DNA of 64,000 nt from Chrysomallon squamiferum (Eukaryota > Mollusca > Gastropoda > Neomphalida > Peltospiridae): the NCBI GenBank assembly GCA_012295275.1, contig CM022672.1, positions 34,105,065 to 34,169,064 of the forward strand, written 5' to 3'. The notes under the pieces were generated by a model. The model ran no database searches and was not told the DNA's origin. It saw only the letters and a program-made list of their open reading frames with translations. A program made the position numbers and the translations under genes. Below, piece by piece: positions 19,563-32,263 of the stretch; within the stretch, counting starts at the first letter, position 1, and each line of letters opens with the position of its first letter.

Positions 19563-20305
19563 TTACACACGACACACAGTGAGACGTGGTTTACGTGGTG
19601 GTCGTACTCAACATCGGGCTGATGTTGGTTTGTGTTAATGTAAGTTTGTTTACACGTGTTTCACACAAAGCAGGGTGGTACCCGAGCCACGTTTATAAAG
19701 ATACAAACTGGACAACTGCCCCGGGGTCAAGCAAATTAACATTCACAACATAGTTGAGTTTGATTGTGATCCGAAATCAAACAGTTGTCCGAGCCTTTGT
19801 AATTTTGCTTGCTAAACGGCTTTATAATGTTTCGGCTGTGATATGAATACACAATAATTAAAATCTTATACAATAGTGAAATGTCTAATTAAAAGAAATA
19901 AACACACAATACTACATAACTTATCTTATTCCCTGTACTTTATGTAACTAGAGTCTGTATTACAAACTGAATAAAACTGTATTCAGCAGTTATTCACACA
20001 GTCAATACAGTTGAGAAAAATAAAAATAAAACCTAAAAACTTCATTATGTAAATGATGGTACCACTTCTCGCTTATCTAATAAATATGTAGTTTTACAAG
20101 AGAATTTAATTAAGCGCTTTTTATTATAGCAATATAATGTCGTTTTTTAATGAACAAACGAGCAGCTTCAAAAGAAATAAAAATACAAGTATCTATTACT
20201 GGACTGATCAAAGTAAGTGAAAAACATCTGTGCGTATTTGAATATATGAAACTATTTAAATTATGTTCATATTGGTTTTTCTATTAGTAACACTATTACT
20301 GCAGA

Positions 20306-20646
20306 ATGAAATCGGCTCAAGCTAAATTCGCTGTGTTTACGATCTTCAGTGTTTTTAACTCTGTGTTTTGTTCCCTTTCAGTGAGAAAGAGAGCAGAGGT
20401 AAGCAAAATTTAACCATAACCCAATAAAATATAATATTGTAGTTTAGACAGCAGTTTAATATAATAATAGGATGTAAAATATGACAAATATTTGTAGATA
20501 ATCAAGAACATGGAACTGGTCTAAAAATGATTTTTTTTTATTTTCTAGCGCACTCATGTTTTTATCTGAATCACTAAAGGAAGATTCGAATTGCTAATTA
20601 ATAAAACATTACCTCAAATTCTGTTCAGACATATCCTCCTATTGCA

Positions 20647-20725
<79 letters not shown>

Positions 20726-22384
20726 ATATAATGAATGGAGAAGGATTCTTTTAATAAGTAACAATAAATATAAGTATTTTCCACTTGATAGATTTTTTAT
20801 ACGTAGTCTCAGAATTTATTATGTTATAATGTATTTATTTTTTATTTTTTTATTATTTATTTATTTACTTACTTACTTACTTTTTATTATAATGTAAGAC
20901 AAAAAAGGTATCCTCTTAACATAACAAAAATATTGACATCTTGTTACTATAATGTAAATAATATATCTTATTACTATAATCTAATATATCTTGTACGTAA
21001 ATACTGTTAGTAGTGTTCACCTAGTTAATTTTTCACACAACAGTACGAATTACAACAATTTACAGACAAACCCAAAGCTAACTGTTTACTTCTTTTCGTT
21101 AATGTTAAAATATTAAAACTACTCAATCAACGAAACTAGCAATGTCGATGTGGAGATCAAATGATGTTCTGTAATTTTGGATGTTGTCCTGAGTATCATG
21201 TTTATTGGGACGAGTGTTGTCTGCCATGCATGATGGCGGATAAGGAGGACTCTTCACGCTGCTTTCCTGGTGACGTCACTGTGCTCCTGGACACTGGGGA
21301 GACTGCAGAAATGAAAAACCTCGTTTCAGGACAAAAGATTCTCACTGGTACGTCACGTGTTTGTTTCGAGTTACACACTGAGGTGTTCAGTATTTCTCTC
21401 TTCTTTTTTTTTGACATTCTACGCACGTCGTTTCCTCAACAGTACCAATGTTAGGTGCTGCACTGAAGCAAGAGATCTCTTAGGTCAAGAATGAAATAAA
21501 ACAGTCGAGTGTTGTTAACTGGTGAAGTAACTACAACTAAGATCGTTTCATCAACGTTCCATTATTTCCTATCTTTTTTCGTATAAAATGAAGACATGTT
21601 TCATGTTGTTTTAATGATGACAAAACATGTTCTACTGAAAGTCTATCAATTTAATATTATTTTACTAATTTCAGTACAAAATGGAAAACGCTTATTTTCT
21701 CAAGTCAGAACATTTCTGCATCGACAACCAGCATCAAATACGACATTTGTGACTCTGATTACAGAACAAGGCCGTCGACTTTCTCTCACCGAGTTACACA
21801 TTGTGTTTACCTCAGCAAATAAGTCAGCCAGCATGGAACCTAAGTTTGTTTTCTTTCTTAGTGTAATTACAATGCTTTTCAAATAAATTTCGAAAATCTA
21901 TTCAAATAAGTTTCTTCTGGATGAAATTATGTATAAGTGCATTATTTGAATTGTAAGTCTTAAACAACATAGTTTATTTTAAAATTAATTCATAGTACAT
22001 TAAGATAATATTTAATATTCCATGTATATCATGTATTATTTAATGAATAACATCTGTTATTTACACTATATTTGTTGTTTTCTTGAGGTTTGCTAAATCA
22101 GTGAAACCAGGTGATTATTTATTCAACACAGAGAGCTGCACAGCTGATGTCTGTCCAGAACGAGTTGTACAAATATTTCTTTCACACAAACAAGGTAAGC
22201 TAGTAATAGTACTAAATAGTAATAGCAGTAGTTGTAGTATAGTACACTTTGTCTAGTAACTTGTACTAATATTAGTAACAGTAGTACTAACAGCAGTATT
22301 TGTACTAGTAGTAATAATTACAGTAATAATTATAATAGTGGTAATTCTGGTAACGACAGTAATATATATGTACTTCTATATATG

Positions 22385-22423
<39 letters not shown>

Positions 22424-22751
22424 ACACATTCACACACACACTCACACACACATTCACACACACACACATTTAGTTACATGCATATACCACATAGACACAG
22501 ATATTCACATACACACCTACTTGAAATTATCTCCAGGTTTGTACGCTCCTCTGACGGACACGGGAACTGTTGTTGTTAATGGGATTGTGGCTTCCTGCTA
22601 TGCACATGTTCTCTTACAAGACTTCACACACAGTTTCACACTGTCTCCATTTCGATGGTTTCCTTGGTTGTTAGAGCCGTGGCAAGAAGTCGGTTTCAGT
22701 CCTATTTTGTCCTACTTGGAACCCGTGTATAAAAGTATTTTCCGCGCCTGA
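20306..22751 (+). CDS. Secreted cysteine-rich peptide fused to a hedgehog-type Hint autoprocessing domain
   Basis: Five exons, 20306-20398, 21140-21347, 21675-21843, 22088-22194 and 22537-22751, joined by GT-AG introns with matching phases, give 263 residues. Residues 1-25 form a signal peptide; RKR at about 27-29 is a possible furin site. A short region with eight cysteines (C-x-C-x6-C-x3-CC-x9-CC-x2-C) follows. The Hint module starts at CFPGDVTVLL (the catalytic Cys) and includes TFVTLITEQGRR, the histidine of LTELHIVF, VKPGDYLF, GLYAPLTDTGTVVVNG and the hallmark ASCYAHV, followed by an aromatic tail of about 50 residues like the sterol-recognition region of hedgehog. By family knowledge it should cleave itself before the Cys and may attach a lipid to the released peptide; no hedgehog signalling domain is present. 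A polyadenylation signal AATAAA overlaps the stop (22752-22757). Confidence 0.92.
20649..20721 (+). repeat. (CT)n tract in Hint-gene intron 1
   Basis: About 73 bp of CT dinucleotide, the inverted counterpart of the GA tract at 6030-6108. Confidence 0.95.
22388..22470 (+). repeat. (CA)n tract in Hint-gene intron 4
   Basis: CA dinucleotides interrupted by TCACA at regular places, upstream of the last exon of the Hint gene. Confidence 0.93.
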
Positions 22752-22759
22752 AATAAAGT

Positions 22760-23495
22760 TAGACAATTACCACAACTGTATTTCTGGTTTCTAGATGAAA
22801 ATGTATTGTTTGAGTGATAAATAAACAGTTCTCTCCTGCCAATCTGAATTATACTGACTTTATTGTTTTTCTCAGTGATATACTAAACTCGATTTGTCTA
22901 AACACATGATACAGATGTACACACAAACACACTTACTCAAACACATTCATTCACGTAATACTGACATACATGCAATTGTACGGTGTTAGAATCGAAACCA
23001 TATTTTATCAGTTCACAAAACAGCAGCATGCACAACGCGTAGACGTCACAGGTGTAATGATGACGTTGTCAGAGGATCCTAACTGGTCTCAGTCCAAATA
23101 AGACTGACCAAGCAACCAATGTTGTCACCTATGAAGATAGATTATTCAGAAAATTATGAAGTCAGCAAATGATTTCATTTTATTTTAGAGAATGGTCAAA
23201 CTGAATTCAAATGATTATATGTGGTCACTTCCTTTATTTTAATTTCAAATCTGTTTTGAATGAATTAAAAGTTCTGCATACTAACAAATATAACTTTGTA
23301 TCATCTTTTACTCAACAATCTCTGAGTTTTAGAAAGTCCAAAAATTACAACGTTTTGACTTGAATTTTTAAGCATTCTGTGCACGATGCAATATTCATCT
23401 TATGTTTCAGGAATTTACTATTAGCGTGTGTGTATGTGTCTATGTATGTATCTGTCTATGTGTGTCAGTATGTTTGTGGATGTGTGTGTTTTGTG

Positions 23496-23576
<81 letters not shown>

Positions 23577-23930
23577 CTGTGACTGGGTGTTGATGTAAAT
23601 ATATTTATATATTTCTCTGTCGCTATGAAAGGATTTATAAATCAGGGCTGTTGTGTTGACTTTTCTACTCTCCCTTTCACTACCTTTAACTACCAAGTGC
23701 GAGCTGCTTTAAATCAACCCCGTGGAGTGGAAAAATTGGCGGCAAAAATAAAAAGGGCGGACGTGGTAGAAAGACACATTTGTTACGCAATGGGCCGGTT
23801 CCGCAGTATAATTATTTAGAGTTATCTTCCCATTCCGCGAATCCTCCTCACTTCCGGGTCGCACCGCTTGATTTAGTCCAAGTGCAACCTTCACAATTCA
23901 GGCAGCAGCCAAGATAAACAGCCACTTGGA
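22760..23930. other. Gene-free stretch with a (TG)n tract
   Basis: Downstream DNA of the Hint gene. A (TG)n tract spans about 23484-23576. At 23789-23830 a GGGCCGGTTCCGCA stretch pairs as an inverted repeat with 26551-26591. No gene is recognised. Confidence 0.6.
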
Positions 23931-23934
23931 AGCT

Positions 23935-24650
23935 GCATGATACTGTGTGATTAATTACTGTCTGGTTTAGTATGGACGCTTTGTTTAAATACTCAAACTG
24001 GTTTCACAGAGAGATTATTGTATTGATGTAGTTCTCTGTCTAGGTATCTATTTACTGAATAAAACGTCATGATATTGTGCGATTAATTACTGTCTGGTTT
24101 AGTATGGACGCTTTGTTTAAATACTCAAACTGGTTTTCACTGTGAGATTATTGTATTGATGTAGTTCTCTATCTAGGTATCTATTTACTGAATAAAACGT
24201 CATGATATTGTGTGATTAATTACTGTCTGGTTTAGTATGGACGCTTTGTTTAAATACTCAAACTGGTTTTCACTGTGAGATTATTTTGTTGATGTAGTTC
24301 TCTATCTAGGTATCTATTTACTGAATAAAACTTGGATACACGATACTGTGTGATTAATTACTGTCTGGTTTTAGTATGGATGTTTTGTTTAAATACTCAA
24401 ACTGGTTTCACAGAGAGATTATTTTATTGATGTAGTTCTCTATCTAGGTATCTATTTACTGAATAAAACTTGGATACATGATATTGTGTGATTAATTACT
24501 GTGTGGTTTAGTATGGACGCTTTGTTTAAATACTCAAACTGGTTTTCACAGAGAGATTATTTTATTGATGTAGTTCTCTATCTAGGTATCTATTTACTGA
24601 ATAACACGTGGATGTTGCATGATATTGTGTGATTAATTACTGTCTGGATA
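23935..24650 (+). repeat. Tandem array of a roughly 135-bp unit, about 5.3 copies
   Basis: Successive units contain TGTGATTAATTACTGTCTGG, GTATGGACGCTTTGTTTAAA, CTCAAACTGGTTTCACAGAG and GTATCTATTTACTGAATAAA. Copies begin near 23938, 24077, 24209, 24347, 24486 and 24627, the last being cut short. Units differ by short insertions such as ACTTGGATACA. Confidence 0.92.
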
Positions 24651-25970
24651 TAGCAGCGCTACGTAAACAATGAAATGTGACCTGATCTTGGACTATCTAT
24701 GTTACTATTAGTCTAAGTAAATGTAATTGAAGTTGTTAAAAACATGTTACTGAAATCGGAATGGGATGTTGTACTAGTCGTAGGGTTTGATTATTCTTAT
24801 GTACATGTATTATATATGTGTGTGTTGTGTTTAAAATTTATAATAAATGTAACAGTATTTGAGTTTGTTTTCAAAACGACGACAAACCGCTGTAGGTTCG
24901 GGACAATGGCTTTTTATTTGACATCACACACAATTTATGTTTAAAACCTTGAAACAGTCAAATCAATTAAATTAAAATACAACAAGATTAGAATGCACGA
25001 CATTACAATAAGAAATATATATAACGCATGACATTCCCTAGACATCTTGCCACATATCGCTAATACATGGTTCCTATCAAACAATACACATGACAAAACA
25101 CCATATGTTATTCCTGTTATTATACTATCCATACTTTCCTAATACATTCACTACTAATGTTTAACATATTCATATACATCACAACGTCATAAAATTATAC
25201 ATATAACTACACAGTCACGTACAAGTTTGTGTGACTAAGGTTTAACACCTGGCCGGTAACCGACACACACATTCAACAATAGCGATCTAAATAAGTCGGA
25301 CGGTTATATGCATTACTTGCTGACAATGTCATCCTGCTCACAAATTGTTTTTACTTTTTAATAGCAGGTAAAATAACAAAACAACGTCTGTAGGATGATA
25401 TCATTTACTTGTTCATTAGCCACTCATTGGAAGTCAGGAGGCTTTGTTGTTACTAGATAAAGTACGATAAAGAAATTTTGTCAGTTTTGTCTGGAATCAT
25501 CTCCAATGTTCAGGTCACCGACTGAAGAAACAAAAACAAATTATTTGAAAACCGGAAACTATCTTCAAAGATAAATGGATCAGCCATTTATCAATCCAAC
25601 ATGACACTTCATTTCAGGACGTTTAGGTTGAGATGGGACTAATTCAATACTAACAAAAACACATTCTTTTATTTCGGTGAGAATAGTTTAATTTAACAAA
25701 CAACAATAGACAAGATTGTCCCTGTGCCGAGTTGTCTGGCATTCCAGAAAAGGTACAATTAAAACTGTTTTACCATTTTAAATTGTTTTACCTTTTTAAA
25801 TTGTTTTACCTTTTTAAATTGTTTGCCGATTTTAAGAATGACGAATTGAGTAAAGTATTATAGTAATGTTTAACTGTTATATTTAACTTTCTGATATTAT
25901 TTGTTAACATGGAGCGGATGTTACACGTGTTCCACAGGGATCAGCAACGAGGTGACCACATCCAACTCGC
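24651..25970. other. Gene-free stretch
   Basis: No exon, RNA gene or known element recognised. A small array of TTTTACCTTTTTAAATTG units occurs at about 25765-25825. Confidence 0.5.
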
Positions 25971-25974
25971 TGGG

Positions 25975-26315
25975 CAGAGTCAAAGCCCTTTGTTAGTTTG
26001 TACCTGTTTGCGTTTGTTTACGTACAGAGTCAAAGCCCTTTGTTAGTTTGTAACTGTTTGAGTTTGTTTACGTACTGAGTCAAAGCCCTTTGTTAGTTTG
26101 TAACTGTTTGAGTCTGTTTACGTACAGAGTCCAAGTCCTTTGTTAGTTTGTAACTGTTTGAGTTTGTTTACGTACAAAGTCAAATCCCTTTGTTGTTTGA
26201 TTGTTTGAGTTTGTTTTACGTACAAATAGTTTGTAACTGTTTGAATTTGTTTACGTACAGAGTCAAAGCCCTTTGTTAGTTTGTAACTGTTTGAGTTTGT
26301 TTACATACAGAGAAT
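25975..26315 (+). repeat. 50-bp minisatellite
   Basis: About seven copies of a unit containing GAGTCAAAGCCCTTTGTTAG and AACTGTTTGAGTTTGTTTAC. The fifth unit is partly deleted. Confidence 0.92.
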
Positions 26316-26788
26316 GTTGGATGAATAATTTAATGGTTTTGTAAAGAAATCTTACCTCTGGCTCTGCAATCAATCAGAGATGAGTGGAGAGATTCTGGTC
26401 AGTTATCAGCTTATCAACAGGTTTATGTCGCGGGTATTTAGAGTGTGTTTTGTTGATAACAGTTTGCTTCGTCGTGCTGTGTTCTTCGCAACAGCTGATC
26501 TGGTTTTTGCTCCCGGAAGCGGTTTGCGCAGCGGCATCTAACGAGAAATCAAGGGACATAACTCAAAATAACCGCATTGCGGAACCGGCCCATTTAAATT
26601 CCGTGACAGCAGGATGTTCTGTTTTAATGTTTATGTATGTGTATGTCTGAATGTGTCTGTGTGTGTCTGTGTGTGTCTGTCTGTCAGAATGTCTCTCTCT
26701 GTGTGTGTTTCTGTGTGTGTGTTTTAGTGTGTATGTCTTATTATTATTATTATTATTAACCTTTCTTATTCATGTATTTATTTATTAT

Positions 26789-26819
<31 letters not shown>

Positions 26820-27751
26820 GCAGAATTGATAGTTTTCACTGGTACTGGATGTGACGGGGAACTAGTTAACATATTCACAATGAATGTTCGATCCCATACG
26901 ACCGTGTATTATTATAATTAAACAAATTATTGAATGAAAATTTTTAGAAAGGAAAAATTTAAATACGTTGGAAATTTTTTTAAATCCTTTTATTCTAACC
27001 AAAGAAAATTGACTGACAAAGACTGCTAAATACTGTTGAAATATATGCGTATTATCGTTGCCATGAAAACAGTGTATATGCACATCATCTCATTCATGTT
27101 TTGCCATAAAGAAAACCTCTGAAAATTGAAAGTAAGTGAATTAATAAACTTTTCAAACCGAATAAAATCACCTTCTGGTTTTATTTCAATCATTTTAAGA
27201 TGATTACTTTCGTTACTTAAGCATCAGATTCGACAGAAAGTGATAATTCAGAGACGTCATCAGTAATCATTTTCGATTATCTCCCTTATCTGAAGTTCTC
27301 ATATATTCACATGCATGCGTACCTGCTGTTTTCGACGTTCCTAACTTTCTTCTTATTTTATTTATTTATTTACTTATTTATTTATTTATTTATTTATTTT
27401 ACTTCTTTTGGTACGATCAGAAAAATATGATGTGTTTTAAAAATCTAGATTTTATATAATAGTAAAAAAAACAAAAACAAAACAAAACTAAAAATGAAGA
27501 AAAAAAATTGTTTATAAATACCTCAGGTTCAGCAAGCCACTTACAGTTTTCAAAACTATTTAGAAACAGACTGATGTAACCTCGTTATGAATAAATAAGT
27601 TTGTTTTGTTAAAGTAAGTCAGGTTTTCACGATATTTGCTGAGATTTTCTTTTACTGTAATTTTGGTAACCTTGTTGGGAGACAAAGCAGCTTCATGACG
27701 ACTCTATTTCCATTTTTTATTTAAATATTCCCGTTTTTAATTTAGATATCC

Positions 27752-27813
<62 letters not shown>

Positions 27814-28346
27814 ATATAAATTACAAACATGATTGTACAAGATAGCTAAATAAATATTACCGTAAAATAATAATAGACTAAAGATAAAATGTAGCAGACA
27901 TTCTGCTTTAAATGGGCTTATGAAAATAAGGATGTTATTATATAATTCACTACATAGAAAACAAAATTACGATTGAAGACAAGTCTGGCAAAGAGGCACT
28001 AATGAGGTTACGTCACATTTACATCAAGTTTGAATTCTGCAACATAAAAAATAACGATGTTAATAAATACAGTAAATATTTGTATCTAATTATTAAAAAA
28101 TTAAAAACAATAAAAACTTGTAAAATTTAGCAGTCTTTGTTAATGTTTGTTTTTGGATAGACTATGTTCTGTATCGTGTTATAAATCAACTTACACATTT
28201 ATAAAACTTTAATAACATTTATTAATAAACAATATATCAAATTCAGTTTCCTTTTCTCATATTCAAATTTAAAAACGATGAAAATAAAATAGAAACAATG
28301 TTTTTATTAATAAATTAGCACAAAGCCATATTTAGTCACAGACTGT
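26316..28346. other. Gene-free stretch
   Basis: Contains TG-rich DNA (26650-26730), TTA/CTA triplet tracts (26738-26818), a TTTA tract (27352-27400) and a (CT)n tract (27752-27810). No gene could be supported. Confidence 0.5.
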
Positions 28347-29579
28347 AATTTTTAACTCTATAAGATTCAGTGGATGAACTTTATTTTTAAATCCTGCCAG
28401 TATCTATCAGAACTCAATTATTGGAAAATTTAATAATTACTGATAACACACTGTAACATTTTTTAATATATTTTTTTCTAAACAAAAGAAATCAAAGTAA
28501 GACTTTACTATTTATGTTAATAATTACTGCATACGCTAATTATAATGAAAATATTAAATAAGAATGATGAGTCATTTAACAGACAACAAATCAAATGAAA
28601 ATGCAGATTTTAATAAAAATAAAAAAATTATAATTAATGACAACTTCTTTGTCAGCAGTCGTGTTATTTAACGTTTGGAGTTGATGATTAATTAGACTAC
28701 TAATTCAAGTAAAAAATAAAAATTAAATAATTATTAATTATCTCCCTTGAGCCAAACACTTTTTAACTCTGTACTTTTTTTCTGAGGCAATAATCAAGAA
28801 TTTGAAAGATAATTCATTTCTAAAAAAAAATATTCATGTTTCTTTTTGTACCATTTTTTTATGAATCACATGAATTAATGTCATATTTTTGCCCATTAGA
28901 TGTTGTTTGAAATACACCTTTAACGTTTCCCTCTCCCCATCAAGAATTGTTTGAAATACACCATCATGTTAAAACACTTTGTAATCTGGGAGTCAGTATG
29001 ACAAAACTCAGATAAACACAAATCTGTATTAAATTCAGCCAGAGACGATCATTTCTTCATTCACATCTGTGAACACTAAACTCAAAAAAAAAAAACATCC
29101 TATAAAGAATAAAAATAAGAACAAGAAGAAGAAGAAGAAGTAAAAATATAACTCACATTATAACACAATTATAAGTGTAGTCCAATATTCATATAAGTAA
29201 TGTTTTTAATTATCACCCTTGAACCAAACACTTTCTGAAAACTCTGCAAATTCTCCAACCATTCAGTTCTCATTTTTATAGTGGAGATATTTTATCGTCT
29301 GCTTACTTAACTCAGTACCATCAGAATACCTGAAGAACTTGGTCAAACAGCATGGTCAAGTCTGGCCTTTTTCTGGTCAGCAAGAGCATGTTTATTCTGT
29401 AATGTAATAAATAAAATTAATTTACTAAAAAAATTAAGTTTATCTTTGATAACACTTTCATTCACTATAAAGAGAAACAAATTAGTATTTAAAAGTTGCC
29501 AAAAGTACTAAATTACCAATTAATATTGAATTATTTACTCAGAATAAATATATTTCACACAGTTTAAATTGTTCCATGT
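28347..29579 (+). repeat. Tandem segmental duplication, unit 1
   Basis: Nearly identical, in the same orientation, to 29854-31061 (from TGTAATTTTTAACTCTATAA through CAGTTTAAATTG). Differences are scattered substitutions and small indels, indicating a recent event. Neither copy shows coding sequence. Confidence 0.93.
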
Positions 29580-29581
29580 TA

Positions 29582-29626
<45 letters not shown>

Positions 29627-29853
29627 GTCATCTGTTACAAGTTATCTGCTCTTTGTTTTTGTTTTTTAAACTACAGAGGTTTATCGCACACTTTTTTCTT
29701 TATCACATCAAAAAGTAAAATGGCAAACTGCATGATTTTTTTCAATTTTGTCATAAAACTGTCAAATACTAGCATCAACAAGACTGTTCTAATAAATAAA
29801 CAAAATATTCTTTTGTTCTGGGTTTCATGTTAAACTGTGCAGCTTGAATCCTT
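29580..29853 (+). repeat. Spacer between duplicated units, matching 31410-31540
   Basis: A TTA tract followed by GCAAACTGCATGATTTTTTTC and a CATCAACAAGACTGTTCTAA region. The same series, starting at a TTA tract, follows the torsin fragment downstream of unit 2, so the duplicated module includes this part. Confidence 0.75.
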
Positions 29854-31061
29854 GTAATTTTTAACTCTATAAGATTCAGTGGATGAACTTTATTTTTAAA
29901 TCCTGCCAGTACCTATCAGAACTCAATTATTGGAAAATTTAATAATTACTGATAACACACTGTAACATTTTTTAATATAATGTTTTCTAAACAAAAGAAA
30001 TCAAAGTAAGACTTTACTATTTATGTTAATAATTACTGCATACGCTAATTATAATGAAAATATTAAATAAGAATGATGAGTCATCCTTAAGAGACAACAA
30101 ATCAAATGAGAAATGCAATTTTTAATAAAACAATAAATTATAATTAATGACAACTTCTTTGTCAGCAGTCGTTTTATTTAACGTTTTGAGTTGATGATTA
30201 ATTACACTACTAATTCAAGTAAAAAATAAAAAATTATATAAATATTAATTATCTCCCTTGAGGCAAACACTTTATCTCTGTACTTTTTTCTGAGGCAATA
30301 ATCGAGGATTTCCAAGATAATTTATTTCTAAAACAAAATATTTATGTTCCTTTTTGTACCATTTTTTTATGAATCACATGAATTAATGTCATATTCTTTC
30401 CCATTAGATGTTGTTTGAAATACACCTTTAACGTTTCCCTCTCCCCATCAAGTATTGTTTGAAATAAACCATCATGGTAAAACACTTTGTAATCTGGGAG
30501 TCAGTATGACAAAACTCAGATAAACACAAATCTGTATTAAATTCAGCCAGAGACGATCATTTCTTCATTCACATCTGTGTACACTAAACTCAAAAAAAAA
30601 AACATCCTATAAAGAATAAAAATAAAAACAAGAAGAAGAAGAAGAAGTAAAAATATAACTCACATTATAGCATAATTATAAGTGTAGTCCATTATTCATA
30701 TAAGTAATGTTTTTAATTATCACCCTTGAACCAAACACTTTCTGGAAACTCTGCAAATTCTCCAACCATTCAGTTCTCATATTTATAGTGGAGATATTTT
30801 ATCGTCTGCTTACTCAGTACCATCAGAATACCTGAAGAACTTGGTCAAACAGCATGGTCAAGTGGTCAGTCTGGCCTTTTTCTGGTCAGCAAGAGCATGT
30901 TTATTCTGTAATGTAATAAATAAAATTAATTTACTAAAAATAACACTTTCATTCACTATAAAGAGAAACAAATTAGTATTTAAAAGTTGCCATTAGTAGT
31001 AAAATTACCAATTATTTACTCAGAATAAATATATTTCACACAGTTTAAATTGCTCCATGTT
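29854..31061 (+). repeat. Tandem segmental duplication, unit 2
   Basis: Second copy of 28347-29579. It ends at CAGTTTAAATTGCTCCATGT, immediately before the torsin fragment; unit 1 at the same point runs directly into a TTA tract. Confidence 0.93.
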
Positions 31062-31415
31062 AACGGATCATCTTCGTGCCGTTTCTACCGCTTGAAGAAC
31101 AACACGTGGTCGACTGCATTAAGCATGATTTGCACGTGAAGCGCGAGAAGCAAACGCGAGACACAATACAGCAAGTTATTAATGAATTAATTTTCACTGA
31201 GCAAGAAAACGGACGTCGTTATTCTGTTAATGGTTGCAAACGTGTTTCTGATAAAGTGACATATGTAACAAATTTTCAATAGCAATAGCCAATGAAACGG
31301 CTGGAAATAGGTCACATGATTTCACTCGACGTACTAAGTGATATTTCTTTCTTTCTTTCTTTCTTATATTTTCAATATTACATCGTGTTCATTTATTTTT
31401 AGATATATATTATAT
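31062..31415 (+). pseudogene. 5'-truncated torsin gene fragment
   Basis: 31068-31282 encodes the last 70 or so residues of the torsin-like protein of 38784-39647 (PFLPLEEQHVVDCIKHDL, SVNGCKRVSDKV) with a few substitutions and a changed C-terminus. Similarity carries on into the 3' flank (GGTCACATGATTTCACTCGA, a CTTT tract, CATCGTGTTCATTTATTTTT). Everything upstream of residue 216 is missing, including the whole ATP-binding core, so it cannot make a working AAA+ protein. Confidence 0.9.
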
Positions 31416-31859
31416 TATTATTATTATTAGTGTTATTATTATTATGTCATCTTTTTTCAATTTCATGATAAAACTGTTAAATACTACCATCAACAAGAGT
31501 GTTCTGATAAATAAACAAAATAATCTTTTAGATGAATAAAAAAAATCAGTTAATTTATTTGTCCATTCTACAACAACATTCGACAACCTTCGTATCCTCG
31601 CTCGACAATCACAAAACTGATTTGTTTCTCCAGCATCGTAAAAATACACGCTTGTATCTTTAATTGTGTACCTACATTAGATTGAACTCATATAAATATG
31701 TTTCTGATACCTATCGTTTATTATCATAAAAGTGTCTCTGTCTAGTAAGTTGCTACTGTTTTTGATTAGCATTACCATCCCACAGACAGGGCAGTACATA
31801 CCAGTCATGCTGAACTGGTTGGAACAAGAAATGGTCCAGTGGACCCACAGAAAATTAAA

Positions 31860-31972
31860 AAACAAAAGACTGTGTGTGTTGTGTGTATGTGTTGTGTGTG
31901 TGTGTTGTGTGTGTGTTTGTGTGTGTTGTATGTGTGTTGTGTGTGTTGTGTGAGTGTGTGTGTGTGTTCGTG
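31860..31972 (+). repeat. TG-rich degenerate microsatellite
   Basis: TGTGTGT runs broken by TTG and ATG. Part of a gene-free stretch (31416-32080) with no other recognised content. Confidence 0.9.
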
Positions 31973-32080
31973 TATATAAGATACCCATAACCAAAACTGG
32001 TTGTGAGGTGAATTCAGACTAAACAGTGGGCGATCTACTGAATATGTTCACCTATTACAAATATTCTTGACAATGCAGCT

Positions 32081-32263
32081 TTACATTTTCGGTTGATTTT
32101 CGTTGGAAATTTTTATATCGTGGATGTAGCCTTGCGTAAAATAATTTAAATCTTTCTTTTGTGCTTTTCTGGAAAGGCCCAAGCTCTGATGAAAATAGGA
32201 AGCCGACACATCATCTGCAGTGCATTTTAGATCGGGTATGCAGTCTGCTACCGATACCGCCAT
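32081..32263 (-). pseudogene. Possible N-terminal fragment of a SWIM/YqaJ-type mobile-element protein
   Basis: A 60-codon frame beginning MAVSVADCIPDLKC and ending with FTQGYIHDIKIS. The GYIHDIK segment resembles the G-Y-V-H-D-I-K stretch that precedes SWIM zinc fingers in YqaJ-containing proteins common as multicopy genes in marine invertebrates. Nothing recognisable continues the frame. This is a recollection-based resemblance, so only tentative; it may instead be a chance frame. Confidence 0.3.

Larger units (their letters stand above)
17545..20990 (-). repeat. Right arm of the large inverted repeat
   Basis: Reverse-complement partner of 5966-7500, in blocks listed there. This arm is longer: it has acquired a minisatellite (17824-18105), a unique stretch at about 18250-19400, and the block 20030-20640 carrying the Hint upstream region and exon 1, which is absent from the left arm. 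Confidence 0.85.

Noticed and set aside
20306-21347. Treating the eight-cysteine peptide as a venom toxin
   Set aside because: Cysteine density alone is not evidence; it is fused to a Hint module and no known toxin framework was recognised.
21161-21454. 97-codon frame as a self-contained gene
   Set aside because: It is exon 2 of the Hint gene read through its donor (GTACGT at 21348) into the intron.
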